From assembly GCA_034717215.1 (NCBI GenBank), contig JAYELD010000039.1, positions 1-45,750 on the forward strand: a stretch of DNA of 45,750 bases, written 5' to 3'. Below the pieces are notes generated by a model. The model did not search any database and was not told where the DNA came from. It saw only the letters and a list, made by a program, of their open reading frames with translations. The stretch is from Caldisericota bacterium. Lineage in GTDB: Bacteria > Caldisericota > Caldisericia > Caldisericales > Caldisericaceae. The position numbers and the translations under genes were made by a program. Shown one piece after another: positions 23,602 to 32,156 of this stretch. The stretch's first letter is position 1. Each line of letters begins with the position of its first letter.

Positions 23602-24579
23602 ATGAAAAGAGTTTTAAGCGGTATGAGATCCACCGGGAAATTACATATAGGGCATCTTTTTGGCGCTCTTTCAAACTATGTCAAATTACAGGAGCAGTAT
23701 GATTCGTACTATTTTATTGCAGATCTTCATGCACTAACGACAGCATATGCCCATACCGAGGAAATAAAGAGAAACAGAATGGAGGCAATGCTTGACTGGC
23801 TAGCCTCAGGTATTGACCCCGAAAAAAGCACGCTGTTCATACAGTCAAAAGTTCCTGAACATGCATATCTCACTTTACTTCTCTCGATGATTGTCCCCAC
23901 TCCATGGGTCGAAAGAAACACGACGGTAAAAGAAATGATAAGAGATTTAAACCTTAAAGAGAATGTATCATATGGACTGCTCGGATATCCAATTCTTATG
24001 ACATCTGATATTATTATATACAAAGCAGATTATGTGCCAGTGGGAAAAGACCAGGTGCATCATCTTGAAATTGCAAGGGAAATTGCAAGAAGGTTTAACA
24101 GTTTATACGGGAATTTGTTTCCTGAGCCACAGGCACTGCTCACAGAATTTCCATCCATTCCGGGAATTGACGGAAGAAAGATGTCAAAGAGTTTAAACAA
24201 TGACATAAAAATTGCAGATACGGAAGAGGAAACAACAAAGAAAATTATGTCTGCTATTACAGACCCCGCAAAAATACGATTGCATGACAAAGGACATCCC
24301 GAAATATGCACCATTTTCAAATATCACGGAGTTTTTAACAAAGAAGAAGTACCCGCGATAAAACAAGATTGTAAGTCAGGGCAATTAGGATGCGTTACCT
24401 GCAAAAAACAGTGCGCAGCAAAATTAAATGAGCTTCTCAAAGAAATGCGCGAAAAAAGAAAATCGCTTGAAAACAATGAACAAAAAATTATAGAAATCTT
24501 CGAAGAGGGAAGCAGAAAAGCAAAAAAAGTTGCTTCGGAAACATTAAAAGAAACCCTCTCAATGATGAAGATTGATTAA
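23602..24579 (+). CDS. trpS: Tryptophanyl-tRNA synthetase
   Basis: A 325-residue class I synthetase with the HIGH-type motif GKLHIGH (12-18) and KMSKS at 193-197. An insert near the C-terminal anticodon region carries four cysteines (DCKSGQLGCVTCKKQC) that may bind metal. Length is normal. AGGAGG precedes ATG 23602, and its stop overlaps the scpA start (TAATG). Confidence 0.96.
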   Translation: MKRVLSGMRSTGKLHIGHLFGALSNYVKLQEQYDSYYFIADLHALTTAYAHTEEIKRNRMEAMLDWLASGIDPEKSTLFIQSKVPEHAYLTLLLSMIVPTPWVERNTTVKEMIRDLNLKENVSYGLLGYPILMTSDIIIYKADYVPVGKDQVHHLEIAREIARRFNSLYGNLFPEPQALLTEFPSIPGIDGRKMSKSLNNDIKIADTEEETTKKIMSAITDPAKIRLHDKGHPEICTIFKYHGVFNKEEVPAIKQDCKSGQLGCVTCKKQCAAKLNELLKEMREKRKSLENNEQKIIEIFEEGSRKAKKVASETLKETLSMMKID

Positions 24580-25244
24580 TGAACGCAACAACAGTACTTT
24601 CAGAAATAATAAAAAACGCAAAAGAAAGTAGAGAAAACCTGCTTACAATTAATTTAATCTCGACCGTAGAAAAAGAGCTTAAAGACATACGTAGCAGTGA
24701 AGATTTTCTGGAAGTAGGGAACACCATTCTGTATCTCAGCACCCTTATAGCGTTAAAATCAGAACTTTTGCTTTACCTCTTTTCTTTAGAAAGTAGTAAA
24801 AGAAAGAAGGAAATGTCCGAAGATACGGAGCTTATGGAAATTTTTTCTATCATACAAAGAAGCATGTCGAAAAAAAACACTTTTAAAAAGGCTCAGTACG
24901 TTGAAGTTGAGGAAGCAGACAGTGTCCCTCTTTCAAAGCTTTCAAAAATTGTGCAGAAACTTTTAGAAAGAGAAAGTTATCTTGACGAAAAAGAGATAAA
25001 GAAAAACGAAATTTCAATAAAAGAGACGATGAAAATGTTAAAAGAAGAAATAAAAAAGAAAAAGAAGATTGTTTTTCAAGAACTCTTCGCAGGCAAAAGA
25101 TCCCGCCTGGAAATTGTTTTGATGTTTCTGGCAATTCTCATACTGGCAAAGAGCAAATTTGCAAAAATAACACAAAAGGACACGTTTGCTCCAATCTACG
25201 TGGTTTACAGCAATGAAAAAAGAAGAATACCTCTTAGCAATTGA
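24579..25244 (+). CDS. scpA: Segregation and condensation protein A (kleisin)
   Basis: A 221-residue, rather diverged ScpA. The conserved FLEVGNTILYLSTLIALKSE segment matches the family's FL-VAATLL-IKS region, and the C-terminal winged helix contains RLEIVLMFLAILILAK. It bridges the SMC ATPase heads together with ScpB to condense chromosomes. The start overlaps trpS by one base, and the scpB start lies inside its 3' end. The highly charged middle (EIKKKKK) is a linker. Confidence 0.85.
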   Translation: MNATTVLSEIIKNAKESRENLLTINLISTVEKELKDIRSSEDFLEVGNTILYLSTLIALKSELLLYLFSLESSKRKKEMSEDTELMEIFSIIQRSMSKKNTFKKAQYVEVEEADSVPLSKLSKIVQKLLERESYLDEKEIKKNEISIKETMKMLKEEIKKKKKIVFQELFAGKRSRLEIVLMFLAILILAKSKFAKITQKDTFAPIYVVYSNEKRRIPLSN

Positions 25245-25719
25245 GTCGATTTTATTTGTTTCCGGGAAGCCCATTACCATAGGAAAATTAAGGGAAACAT
25301 TTGGAATCAGTGCAGACGCCATACTGGAAATCCTTCTTGATCTTGAAAAACAATATGAGAACAAGGGGATCAATGTAGTGTTAACCAAAAGGGGTTATAC
25401 GCTAATTCCAAATGAAAAATACAAACGGTTCTATTCAAAATTTATGAAAATAAAAAAATCTACCCTTTCAAAAGAAGCACTGGAGGTCATAGCAATTTTG
25501 ATTAACAGCGGAAAGGCAACAAAAGAGAAAATTGATAAATTAAGAGGCGTTAACAGCACAAGGATGGTAAATACGCTTCTGAAAAAAGGACTGATAAAGA
25601 AAGGGATTAACAACAATATCGTTTATTACAGCGTCACAGACTTTTTCATAAAAAATATAAATCCAGAAATGCGAGGAAAGCTATTTAACAAAAGCCTTTT
25701 TAAGAAAGAAGAAAAATAG
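25213..25719 (+). CDS. scpB: Segregation and condensation protein B
   Basis: A 168-residue protein with two winged-helix domains. The family opening AIESILFVSGKPIT and the second-domain KEALEVIAILINSGKATKEKIDKLRG are clear. ATG 25213 overlaps scpA by 32 bases and gives the usual N-terminus; a start at 25186 is possible. It ends the operon and borders the DnaA-box cluster. Confidence 0.88.
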   Translation: MKKEEYLLAIESILFVSGKPITIGKLRETFGISADAILEILLDLEKQYENKGINVVLTKRGYTLIPNEKYKRFYSKFMKIKKSTLSKEALEVIAILINSGKATKEKIDKLRGVNSTRMVNTLLKKGLIKKGINNNIVYYSVTDFFIKNINPEMRGKLFNKSLFKKEEK

Positions 25720-25787
25720 GCGCCTGTACACAAGGGGAATGTGAAAAAATAAAGAGCATCCTCGTCTAAATCTATTGTCCTTATATG

Positions 25788-25991
25788 GTTGGATAACATG
25801 GGGATAACTAAACCACTGATTGCTTCTAAGTTAAGACAATTTGAAAAAAATTTTACTCTTTGTCAGCATTGATTATAACATTATCCACAGCAAATTGTGG
25901 ACAATGTGCATAACTTTTTATGACACTGTTTTACCCCAAATAATGCTTACTTTTGAGCAAATATTTTAGAAAAAGATATAAATTATCCACA
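25788..25991. other. DnaA-box cluster, candidate replication origin
   Basis: The 380-base gap 25720-26102 carries no gene. It contains TTATCCACA at 25881-25889 and 25983-25991 (plus strand), TTGTCCACA at 25896-25904 and TTATGCACA at 25905-25913 (minus strand). Weaker forms lie at 25788-25796 and 25799-25807. The intervening and following sequence is very AT-rich, as an unwinding region would be. dnaA and dnaN are not in the window, so this may be oriC or another DnaA-binding locus. Confidence 0.5.
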
Positions 25992-26065
25992 ATTTTTGAA
26001 AATAAAAATGCCTCATATGAAAACCTATATATACAAAACACTTCTTTCGAACAATTAAGCACTCC

Positions 26066-26104
26066 TTGACATCCTTAAAAATTATATTATTGTATTAGTA
26101 CAAT
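26066..26104 (+). promoter_or_regulatory. Promoter and operator of the ytr-like operon
   Basis: TTGACA (26066-26071) and TATTGT (26088-26093), 16 bases apart, place transcription start within a few bases of the ATG at 26103, so the message would be leaderless. The perfect inverted repeat ATTGTA-TTAG-TACAAT (26089-26104) covers the -10 and the start codon, the expected place for autorepression by the GntR protein. Confidence 0.6.
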
Positions 26105-26342
26105 GATGAAGTTTTATATAAACCCGTATAAGGGTATGCCTATATATAGGCAGATAGTGGGTGAGGTAAAAATAGGTATTGCAAAAGGACTGCTTAAAAG
26201 AGGAGAAAGGCTTCCTCCAATAAGAGAAATGGCTATTAAGCTCTCAGTAAATCCGAATACTGTTGCAAAAGCATACAGGGAGCTTGAAAGAGAAAATATT
26301 GTAGAAACAATTGTAGGAAGAGGAACATTCATAAAAAAATGA
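26103..26342 (+). CDS. GntR family regulator, YtrA type, N-terminal part
   Basis: A 79-residue protein comprising only the winged-helix domain: GMPIYRQIVGEVK, GLLKRGERLPPIREMA, VNPNTVAKAYRELE and IVETIVGRGTFI. YtrA-type regulators normally run to about 120-130 residues with two C-terminal helices. These are encoded in the next ORF in the -1 frame, starting at the stop codon. An A7 run lies directly before TGA. It likely represses this operon, which encodes an ABC transporter, through the operator over its start. Confidence 0.85.
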   Translation: MMKFYINPYKGMPIYRQIVGEVKIGIAKGLLKRGERLPPIREMAIKLSVNPNTVAKAYRELERENIVETIVGRGTFIKK

Positions 26343-26464
26343 AAAGAGATTCTTCCGGAAAAGAAAAAATTGACAAACTTATAGATATGCTTGTCCTAGA
26401 AATATATAATGCAGGATATACAGAAGAAGAAATTATTAATAAAATTTACAAAAAGGAGGCATAA
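26339..26464 (+). CDS. YtrA-type regulator C-terminal helices, separate overlapping ORF
   Basis: A 41-codon ORF (MKRDSSGKEKIDKLIDML...) overlaps the regulator stop as ATGA. Its sequence, KLIDMLVLEIYNAGYTEEE and a terminal IYKK helix, is what normally follows the winged helix in YtrA-type proteins. It could be made by reinitiation, by -1 slippage on the A7 run to give a 120-residue fusion, or the split could be a mutation or a sequencing error in the run. The ribosome binding site of the next gene lies in its last codons. Confidence 0.65.
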   Translation: MKRDSSGKEKIDKLIDMLVLEIYNAGYTEEEIINKIYKKEA

Positions 26465-26465
26465 A

Positions 26466-26789
26466 ATGATTGTAGCAACAATGGATTATGTACCAGGAAA
26501 AAAAGTAAAAGAAATTTTAGGTATTGCAACAGGCAATGTAGTAAAAACGAAGAACATTGGGAGAGACATCATGGCAGGATTGAAAAATCTTGCAGGCGGA
26601 GAAATTGGTGAATATATAGAACTCTTAAAGGATTCAAGAGATGAAGCCATAGCAAAAATGATAAAAAACGCTGAAGAGCTCGGCGCAGATGCAATAATTA
26701 ACGTAAGGCTTGCCACATCTTCTGTAATGCAAGGAGCAGCAGAACTGCTTGCTTATGGAACAGCAGTAAAGCTTGAAAATGAAAAATGA
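26466..26789 (+). CDS. UPF0145/YbjQ family protein
   Basis: A 107-residue protein with the family pattern: VPGKKVKEILGIATGN, a GRDIMAGLKNLAGGEI loop, a central ARDEAI-like helix (SRDEAIAKMIKNAEELGADAI) and a terminal ELLAYGTAV strand. Members form small oligomers of unknown function and have been called heavy-metal-binding. AAAAGGAGGC sets start 26466. Its presence between regulator and transporter suggests a part in the same response. Confidence 0.88.
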   Translation: MIVATMDYVPGKKVKEILGIATGNVVKTKNIGRDIMAGLKNLAGGEIGEYIELLKDSRDEAIAKMIKNAEELGADAIINVRLATSSVMQGAAELLAYGTAVKLENEK

Positions 26790-27685
26790 ATGTAATTGAG
26801 CTGAACAATGTTAGTAAATCCTTTGGTACAGTTCAGGCACTTAATAACTTAACCCTCACTGTACCAGAGGGTAGTATTTTTGGATTTTTAGGCCCAAACG
26901 GAGCAGGGAAAACTACCACGATCAAGATTTTGCTCAGATTAATAAAAGAGGACAGTGGCACTATAAATCTTTTTGGAGAAAAAATTGACATAGAAAGCAC
27001 AATAAAACGAAAAAGAATAGGATTTGTCCCGGAAGAATTTTCATTGTATAACTATATGACCGGATGGGGAATACTACACTTTAATGCGGGGCTTTTCGGG
27101 AAAAAGAACCTTGTTAAAATAGACGAACTACAAGATACATTCCATTTGCCTTTGCAAGAAAAAATATCCACCTACTCTAGAGGAATGAAAAAAGCACTTT
27201 CTCTTTATATAGCATTGTCAACAGAGCCGGAACTTTTGATTCTGGACGAACCTACTGATGGCCTGGATCCTGTTGTAAGAAAACGTCTGTTAGATTTTTT
27301 GATAAAAGAAGTTGTTGAAAAAAATATTACAATTTTTTTCAGTTCCCACATCTTAAGCGAGATAGAAAAAATATGTGATACGGTAGCAATAATAAAAAGG
27401 GGTAAAATGATAGTGCAAGAAGAGCTGGACAAAATAAAAGAAAATGCCAATCTTATTACTGTGCGCTTTTCATCTCAAATAGATACCAATAAACTTGAAG
27501 GTAAAGGAATAACAAGTATAAGTAAGATTGATGAATCTACGTTTGATCTGAGGCTTTTTAAAGATTCTAGCGCAATAGTAAAAAAGATAGAGGATGCAGG
27601 AGGAGAAGTTATCCGTAAAATTCCGCTTTCTTTTGAAGATATCTTTATGCATTTTATGGAGGAAAAAAATGTGGCCACTCATTAA
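26786..27685 (+). CDS. ABC transporter ATP-binding protein
   Basis: A 299-residue ATPase with Walker A GPNGAGKTT (36-44), signature YSRGMKK (a relaxed form of LSGGQ), Walker B LLILDEPTDGLDP and a switch histidine in FFSSHIL. The C-terminal 80 residues are the regulatory extension found in export-type or YtrB-like ATPases. The start overlaps the UPF0145 stop (ATGA) and the end overlaps the permease start. With the YtrA-type regulator it suggests export or detoxification of a cell-wall-active compound. Confidence 0.93.
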   Translation: MNVIELNNVSKSFGTVQALNNLTLTVPEGSIFGFLGPNGAGKTTTIKILLRLIKEDSGTINLFGEKIDIESTIKRKRIGFVPEEFSLYNYMTGWGILHFNAGLFGKKNLVKIDELQDTFHLPLQEKISTYSRGMKKALSLYIALSTEPELLILDEPTDGLDPVVRKRLLDFLIKEVVEKNITIFFSSHILSEIEKICDTVAIIKRGKMIVQEELDKIKENANLITVRFSSQIDTNKLEGKGITSISKIDESTFDLRLFKDSSAIVKKIEDAGGEVIRKIPLSFEDIFMHFMEEKNVATH

Positions 27686-28445
27686 AAAAGAACTTAAAGA
27701 AAATCTAACAAAATTTATTATAATGTTCCTTGTTATGTTTGGAACAGCATTTTTTCTTATTCCATACGGCTATAACATGATTTCGCAGATCCCCAGTGAA
27801 TTATTCAATAATCCTGCTGTTCCAGGATGGTTAACAAACCAATTAAATACAATGCTGCCAAATCTTAAATACATAGACTTCTTCATCTTTTCCCAGTGGT
27901 TTGGTAAAAACTTATTGCAATTTGCTATATTTTTTGGCATCATTATGTCAATCGGAACTATCGCCGGCGAAACAGAACGAAAGAGCAGTGTTTTCCTGTT
28001 TTCGCGCCCTGTCACAAGAAAATCAATTTTACTATCAAAAGTTATTGTTGTATTTGCATTTTTAATAATAAGTATTGTTATTCCCACATATCTCCTCCCA
28101 ATTCTTTCAAATAACATTCCATTAAACGTTAATATGCGTCTTCTTAATATAGGACTTTTATATGCCGCGATAGGCACACTTGCCACGGCTGCCATTTCTA
28201 TTCTCTTTTCCACTCTTATCAACGACCGCTTAAAAGCAACATTTGCAGCATTTGCAGCTATTATTATAACCATACCCATCGCATCCATCAAAGGAATGCA
28301 TTGGATAAACATAGCAAACTTGTACGTTAGTACAAAATTTTTTCAAACGGGAACAATCTATTTTCCTCCACTTATTTGTGGAATTGGTATAATTATTGTT
28401 TCTCTTGCCGCATCTTACTCCATTTTAAAAAAGAAAGAATTTTAA
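27669..28445 (+). CDS. ABC-2 type transporter permease
   Basis: A 258-residue membrane protein with six predicted helices. It includes the GTIAGETERKSSVFLFSRPVTR block that marks ABC-2 permeases and contacts the ATPase. ATG 27669 follows GGAGGAAAAAA and overlaps the ATPase gene by 17 bases. It should dimerise and pair with the upstream ATPase. Confidence 0.92.
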   Translation: MWPLIKKELKENLTKFIIMFLVMFGTAFFLIPYGYNMISQIPSELFNNPAVPGWLTNQLNTMLPNLKYIDFFIFSQWFGKNLLQFAIFFGIIMSIGTIAGETERKSSVFLFSRPVTRKSILLSKVIVVFAFLIISIVIPTYLLPILSNNIPLNVNMRLLNIGLLYAAIGTLATAAISILFSTLINDRLKATFAAFAAIIITIPIASIKGMHWINIANLYVSTKFFQTGTIYFPPLICGIGIIIVSLAASYSILKKKEF

Positions 28446-28502
28446 AACAAATTTATTATTAGAAAAATATAACATTTAAGCAATTAGATTGAAGGATAAA
28501 AT

Positions 28503-29153
28503 ATGAATTTATTTCCTGGAAAGATAGGTATTATTGTATTTTTTTTGATCTATTCAGTTTTTATATTTTTCTTATTTAATTTCAGAAAACGTATAGACAG
28601 GCATTATTACAAGCCCTTTTTATTAGGTGGTGCTGCTTTCTTGTCTATATTTATTATACAAATACCACTGCAACGCCTTCTTGTAAATTCACTCTTCTGG
28701 AATGCATGGAGTGACACATTAAAAGTATTTTAGTATGCATCCATAGCAGGTTTTGTACAAGAATTTTTTAAGATGCTTGTCGTATTTTACCGTAAGGATA
28801 AAATTCTTTCAGGTGCATCTGCCGGTGCGGGATTTGGATTTATTGAAGCTACATTTTTACTGGGCTCTGTTGCCTCTTTTTCTATTATAGCAATAGTAGA
28901 AAGACTATTTGCCATTATATTTCACATATCTTCAACAAGTCTCATAATGTATGGAGCAACAAGGAAAAAGTTCTTTCTTTACTATCTTATTATCTCTCTT
29001 GTTCATACTGTGGGGGATACCATAGCTGTAATGTATCAGATGCATAGAATTTCTCTTGTTCCTACGGAGGTATTCGTTGCTATTGTTGCCTCTATACTAT
29101 TTATTATTTCTATCTACTTACACAAAAAGCGATTGCGGACAACAATTATTTAG
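28503..29153 (+). pseudogene. Polytopic membrane protein gene interrupted by one in-frame TAG
   Basis: From ATG 28503 (AAGGAT upstream) the frame runs 76 codons to TAG (28731-28733). It then continues in the same frame for 139 more codons to TAG 29153, with no frameshift. Together they would give about 216 residues with six to seven helices. The second part has FVQEFFKMLVVFY and GAGFGFIEATF. Glutamate-rich membrane motifs like these occur in PrsW/YhfC-type intramembrane proteases, so that family is a tentative guess. The part after TAG has coding-quality sequence, so the mutation is recent or the codon is read through. Confidence 0.7.
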
Positions 29154-29293
29154 ATACACAGTACTATTCAATTTAATAAAGTAAAAATTTTTCTATTATT
29201 ATGCTACAATCTGCTAATTCTCTAAAGAATTTGTTTTTTATATAGAAAGTGTTATAAATACTTCGCAGAATAAAAATTATGAATTAAGGAGTT

Positions 29294-29347
29294 ATGCTAG
29301 AAATGGAATATACTACCAATTTCCCCGTTATCGTGCATAAAAAATAA
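29294..29347 (+). CDS. Possible 17-residue leader ORF
   Basis: ATG 29294 lies 4 bases after AAGGAG and encodes MLEMEYTTNFPVIVHKK, stopping 5 bases before the lipoprotein ATG. The lipoprotein has no good site of its own, so coupling is possible. Evidence is limited to the ribosome binding site and position. Confidence 0.25.
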   Translation: MLEMEYTTNFPVIVHKK

Positions 29348-29352
29348 GATAT

Positions 29353-30036
29353 ATGAGAAGAACGATATTGCTGCTCGTTTTACTTCTGTTTGTTCTTCCT
29401 GGCTGTAAAAATAACACAGCAAATCTACCCCCTGCATGTTTTAACGAAAAAGAAGCAATGCCCGAAGGAAATTATATTTATGAAATTTACTCTATAGACA
29501 AAAATGAAAAGATAGGCGAAGCGACAATTATTATTGTAGTTGAAAGCGATCTTTTAAAAATAAGCGAAAGCATAAAAAACGCCATTTTGTGGCTAGACAA
29601 AACAACGCTTAAGCCCGTAAAATTTATTGGGAACTATAAAACAAATGATGTACTTACATTTTTAGAAGCAAATTTTTTTGAAAAAACAATACAAATTAGC
29701 ATTGAAGAAAGTGGAAAAACAAGACAGTATAATTTGAAAAGCAATGAAAACACATATCCTGACGAGTCATTGCCGTTTCTCTTCTCTGGGTTTAATTTTG
29801 AAGAAAAAGAGGCATACATATACGATTACCACCCATACACATCATTATTTGCATACTGCTCTGTTTACAATCTTGGTAAGGAACAGAAAACAATCAACAA
29901 TAAGAAAGTAGAGGTATTTCATATTGTCCTGGGTTTTAGCAAAAAGAAAAGAGATCTTTATTACACGACAGATGCTCCTCACATCCTTGTAGAAAGATGT
30001 GAGGAAAACATCTATTATATAATCAGACAGGATTAA
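29353..30036 (+). CDS. Lipoprotein of unknown function
   Basis: A 227-residue exported lipoprotein: hydrophobic signal with lipobox LPGC (Cys18). The remainder is beta-rich (YIYEIYSIDKNEKIGEATI, then alternating strands), similar in layout to DUF3108-type beta-sheet proteins. Signal cleavage before Cys18 would anchor it to the outer face of the membrane. No partner is evident. It converges on the class II aldolase gene, 8 bases away. Confidence 0.72.
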   Translation: MRRTILLLVLLLFVLPGCKNNTANLPPACFNEKEAMPEGNYIYEIYSIDKNEKIGEATIIIVVESDLLKISESIKNAILWLDKTTLKPVKFIGNYKTNDVLTFLEANFFEKTIQISIEESGKTRQYNLKSNENTYPDESLPFLFSGFNFEEKEAYIYDYHPYTSLFAYCSVYNLGKEQKTINNKKVEVFHIVLGFSKKKRDLYYTTDAPHILVERCEENIYYIIRQD

Positions 30037-30044
30037 ATAAGAAG

Positions 30045-30674
30045 CTATTTCTTCTTATAAAACATCGAAAATAGCGCTTTGAGTTTATCGGCAGGTATTT
30101 CTTTTACTCCACCAAAAGTATTGGCAACAAGAGTTGATATGCAAACATTCTCAAGCTCTTCGGCTCTCCTGAATGCCTTCTCGGGCGTATCACCAACAGT
30201 AATTACTCCATGGTTTGCGAGCATGACTGCATTATACTTTTTGAAGGCGTTTACTACACTTTTTGCAAGTTCTTTTGACCCGGTCATTTCATATGGAAGT
30301 ACTGGTACTTCGCCCAAGATAAGCGATACTTCTTCATGTATCGCTTTTTGCAATGGCATATTAGCAATTGCAAACCCGGTTGCAACCGGTGGATGGGTAT
30401 GCACAATAGCATTTATGTCTCTTCTTTCTTTGTAAATAGCAACATGAAATAATAATTCGGAAGAAGGTTTGCCCTCTCCCTCCAGCAAATTTCCTTTAAA
30501 ATCCACCACAATGATATCTGAATATAAAAGAATATCTTTCGGCACACCAGAAGGAGTAATGTAAATCACTCTCTCGTCTTTTATAGAAATATTTCCTCCA
30601 TATCCACCATTTAAACGCCTTTCATACAGCCTTTTCCCAATTGATACAATTGTTTCTTTTATCTCTCTTTTCAT
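30045..30674 (-). CDS. Class II aldolase/adducin family protein (fuculose-phosphate aldolase-like)
   Basis: A 209-residue zinc enzyme with GGNISI, ITPSGVPK, EGKPSSE, zinc ligands in HTHPP and ANHG, and a conserved acidic residue in HEEVSLI. It could cleave fuculose-1-phosphate or ribulose-type phosphates, or act in 5-deoxyribose salvage; specificity cannot be told. ATG 30674 is preferred to 30692 because AAGGAGC lies between them. Confidence 0.9.
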   Translation of the reverse strand: MKREIKETIVSIGKRLYERRLNGGYGGNISIKDERVIYITPSGVPKDILLYSDIIVVDFKGNLLEGEGKPSSELLFHVAIYKERRDINAIVHTHPPVATGFAIANMPLQKAIHEEVSLILGEVPVLPYEMTGSKELAKSVVNAFKKYNAVMLANHGVITVGDTPEKAFRRAEELENVCISTLVANTFGGVKEIPADKLKALFSMFYKKK

Positions 30675-30817
30675 TTGCAGCTCCTTATGCAAATCAATAT
30701 AATAAATATATGAAAAAATTCAACCTCGTTTAGACTAAACAGAAATACAGAATCAATTATGCAGAAACTATAAACCTATATTACATAAAAAATTATCGAA
30801 AATCTTAAATTAACATT

Positions 30818-30857
30818 TTTTGAAATCAAATAAAAAATGTTATAATACTTCAAAATA
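30818..30857 (+). promoter_or_regulatory. Promoter of dcd-thyX
   Basis: TATAAT (30841-30846) follows a T-rich -35 (TTTGAA/TTGAAA, 15-16 bases away) and is followed by ACTTCAAAATAG, the same 12 bases as at the M50 protease promoter. Confidence 0.55.
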
Positions 30858-30874
30858 GTACAAGAGGAGCGAAT

Positions 30875-31429
30875 ATGAGTGTAAAATCAGATGAATGGAT
30901 TGCTGAACAAGCAGAAAAAGGAATGATACAACCATTTGAAAAAGGGCAAATATCCAACGGCGTCATATCTTTTGGTGTGTCATCGTATGGGTATGATATG
31001 CGCCTCGCAGACGAATTTAAAATTTTCACTAATGTACATTCGGCAATTGTTGACCCCAAAAACTTCTCCCCAAAAAGTTTTGTAAACTATAAAGGCGATG
31101 TATGTATTATCCCGCCTAACTCATTTGCTCTTGGAAAAAGTGTAGAGTATTTTAAGATTCCAAGGGAAGTACTCTGTATTGTCCTTGGGAAAAGCACTTA
31201 TGCCAGGGCCGGCATCATTGTAAATGTCACACCTCTAGAGCCAGAATGGGAGGGCTATGTTACAATAGAAATCTCAAACACAACACCACTTCCCGTAAAA
31301 GTATATGCAAACGAGGGGATTGCACAGATCCTTTTTATTAGTGCCGATAAAATATGCAAAACTTCTTATAAGGATAAAAAAGGCAAGTACCAAAACCAAA
31401 CAGGGATATGGCTACCAAAAATAGATTAA
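30875..31429 (+). CDS. dcd: dCTP deaminase
   Basis: A 184-residue trimeric enzyme that deaminates dCTP to dUTP, feeding dTMP synthesis. Motifs: SSYGYDMR (36-43), [18 protein letters not shown] with the catalytic glutamate, and IAQILF near the end. It lacks clear evidence for the bifunctional dUTPase type. GAGGAG precedes the start. The thyX start lies inside its 3' end, tying the two steps together. Confidence 0.95.
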   Translation: MSVKSDEWIAEQAEKGMIQPFEKGQISNGVISFGVSSYGYDMRLADEFKIFTNVHSAIVDPKNFSPKSFVNYKGDVCIIPPNSFALGKSVEYFKIPREVLCIVLGKSTYARAGIIVNVTPLEPEWEGYVTIEISNTTPLPVKVYANEGIAQILFISADKICKTSYKDKKGKYQNQTGIWLPKID

Positions 31430-32043
31430 GAGAAGTACGGGTAAAGCTGCTGAACTATACCCCTCGGCCGGATTATACTGTCGCAGTTGCCATGCGGCAA
31501 AGCAGGTTTAAGGGAAGTGTAATGTCGTTAAATCTTAAAGAAAATGAAGTAGAACGCCTCGTTCATCTTGCCATAAAGCTAGGTCACTTTTCAGTATTTG
31601 AGCATATCTCTTTCACTTTTGCGGTAGAAGGAATTTCTCGTAGCTGCAGCCACCAATTTGTGCGGCATAGGTTCTTCGCGTTTACCCAACAAAGCCAGCG
31701 ATTTATTAAAGAATCAGATTTTCCCTACATCGTTCCCGAGTCAATTAAAAACAAAAAAGAACCCTACAAACTATATACAGAGACAATGGAATATCTTAAA
31801 GATATTTATAAAAAACTCTCAGACGAGGTAGCCATTGAAGATGCAAGATTTATACTGCCAAATGCAACTGAAACAAAACTTGTTGCAACAGCAAACGGAA
31901 GAGAGCTTATGCATTTTTTCCACGAAAGAATTTCAAAGTACGCTCAGTGGGAAATTCGTAAAGTGGCAGAGATTATGTTAAAGGAAGTAAAAAAAGTTGC
32001 TCCGGCAACATTTAATGAAAAAATGAAAGATTTTTATATTTAA
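31408..32043 (+). CDS. thyX: Flavin-dependent thymidylate synthase
   Basis: A 211-residue enzyme that methylates dUMP using methylenetetrahydrofolate, FAD and NADPH. The ThyX signature RHRx7S is intact (Arg86-His87-Arg88 to Ser96), preceded by SCSHQF. A C-terminal [15 protein letters not shown] matches the substrate-binding helix. It overlaps dcd by 22 bases. Confidence 0.95.
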   Translation: MATKNRLREVRVKLLNYTPRPDYTVAVAMRQSRFKGSVMSLNLKENEVERLVHLAIKLGHFSVFEHISFTFAVEGISRSCSHQFVRHRFFAFTQQSQRFIKESDFPYIVPESIKNKKEPYKLYTETMEYLKDIYKKLSDEVAIEDARFILPNATETKLVATANGRELMHFFHERISKYAQWEIRKVAEIMLKEVKKVAPATFNEKMKDFYI

Positions 32044-32156
32044 AAACTTGTAAAATGATAATAATTATATATGATAGAAATAGTATAAAAATATGGAGGT
32101 ACATAGAGAGTGAGCCCTAATCTTTGGCTTTTATTGAATATTTTAGGAGATAAACA

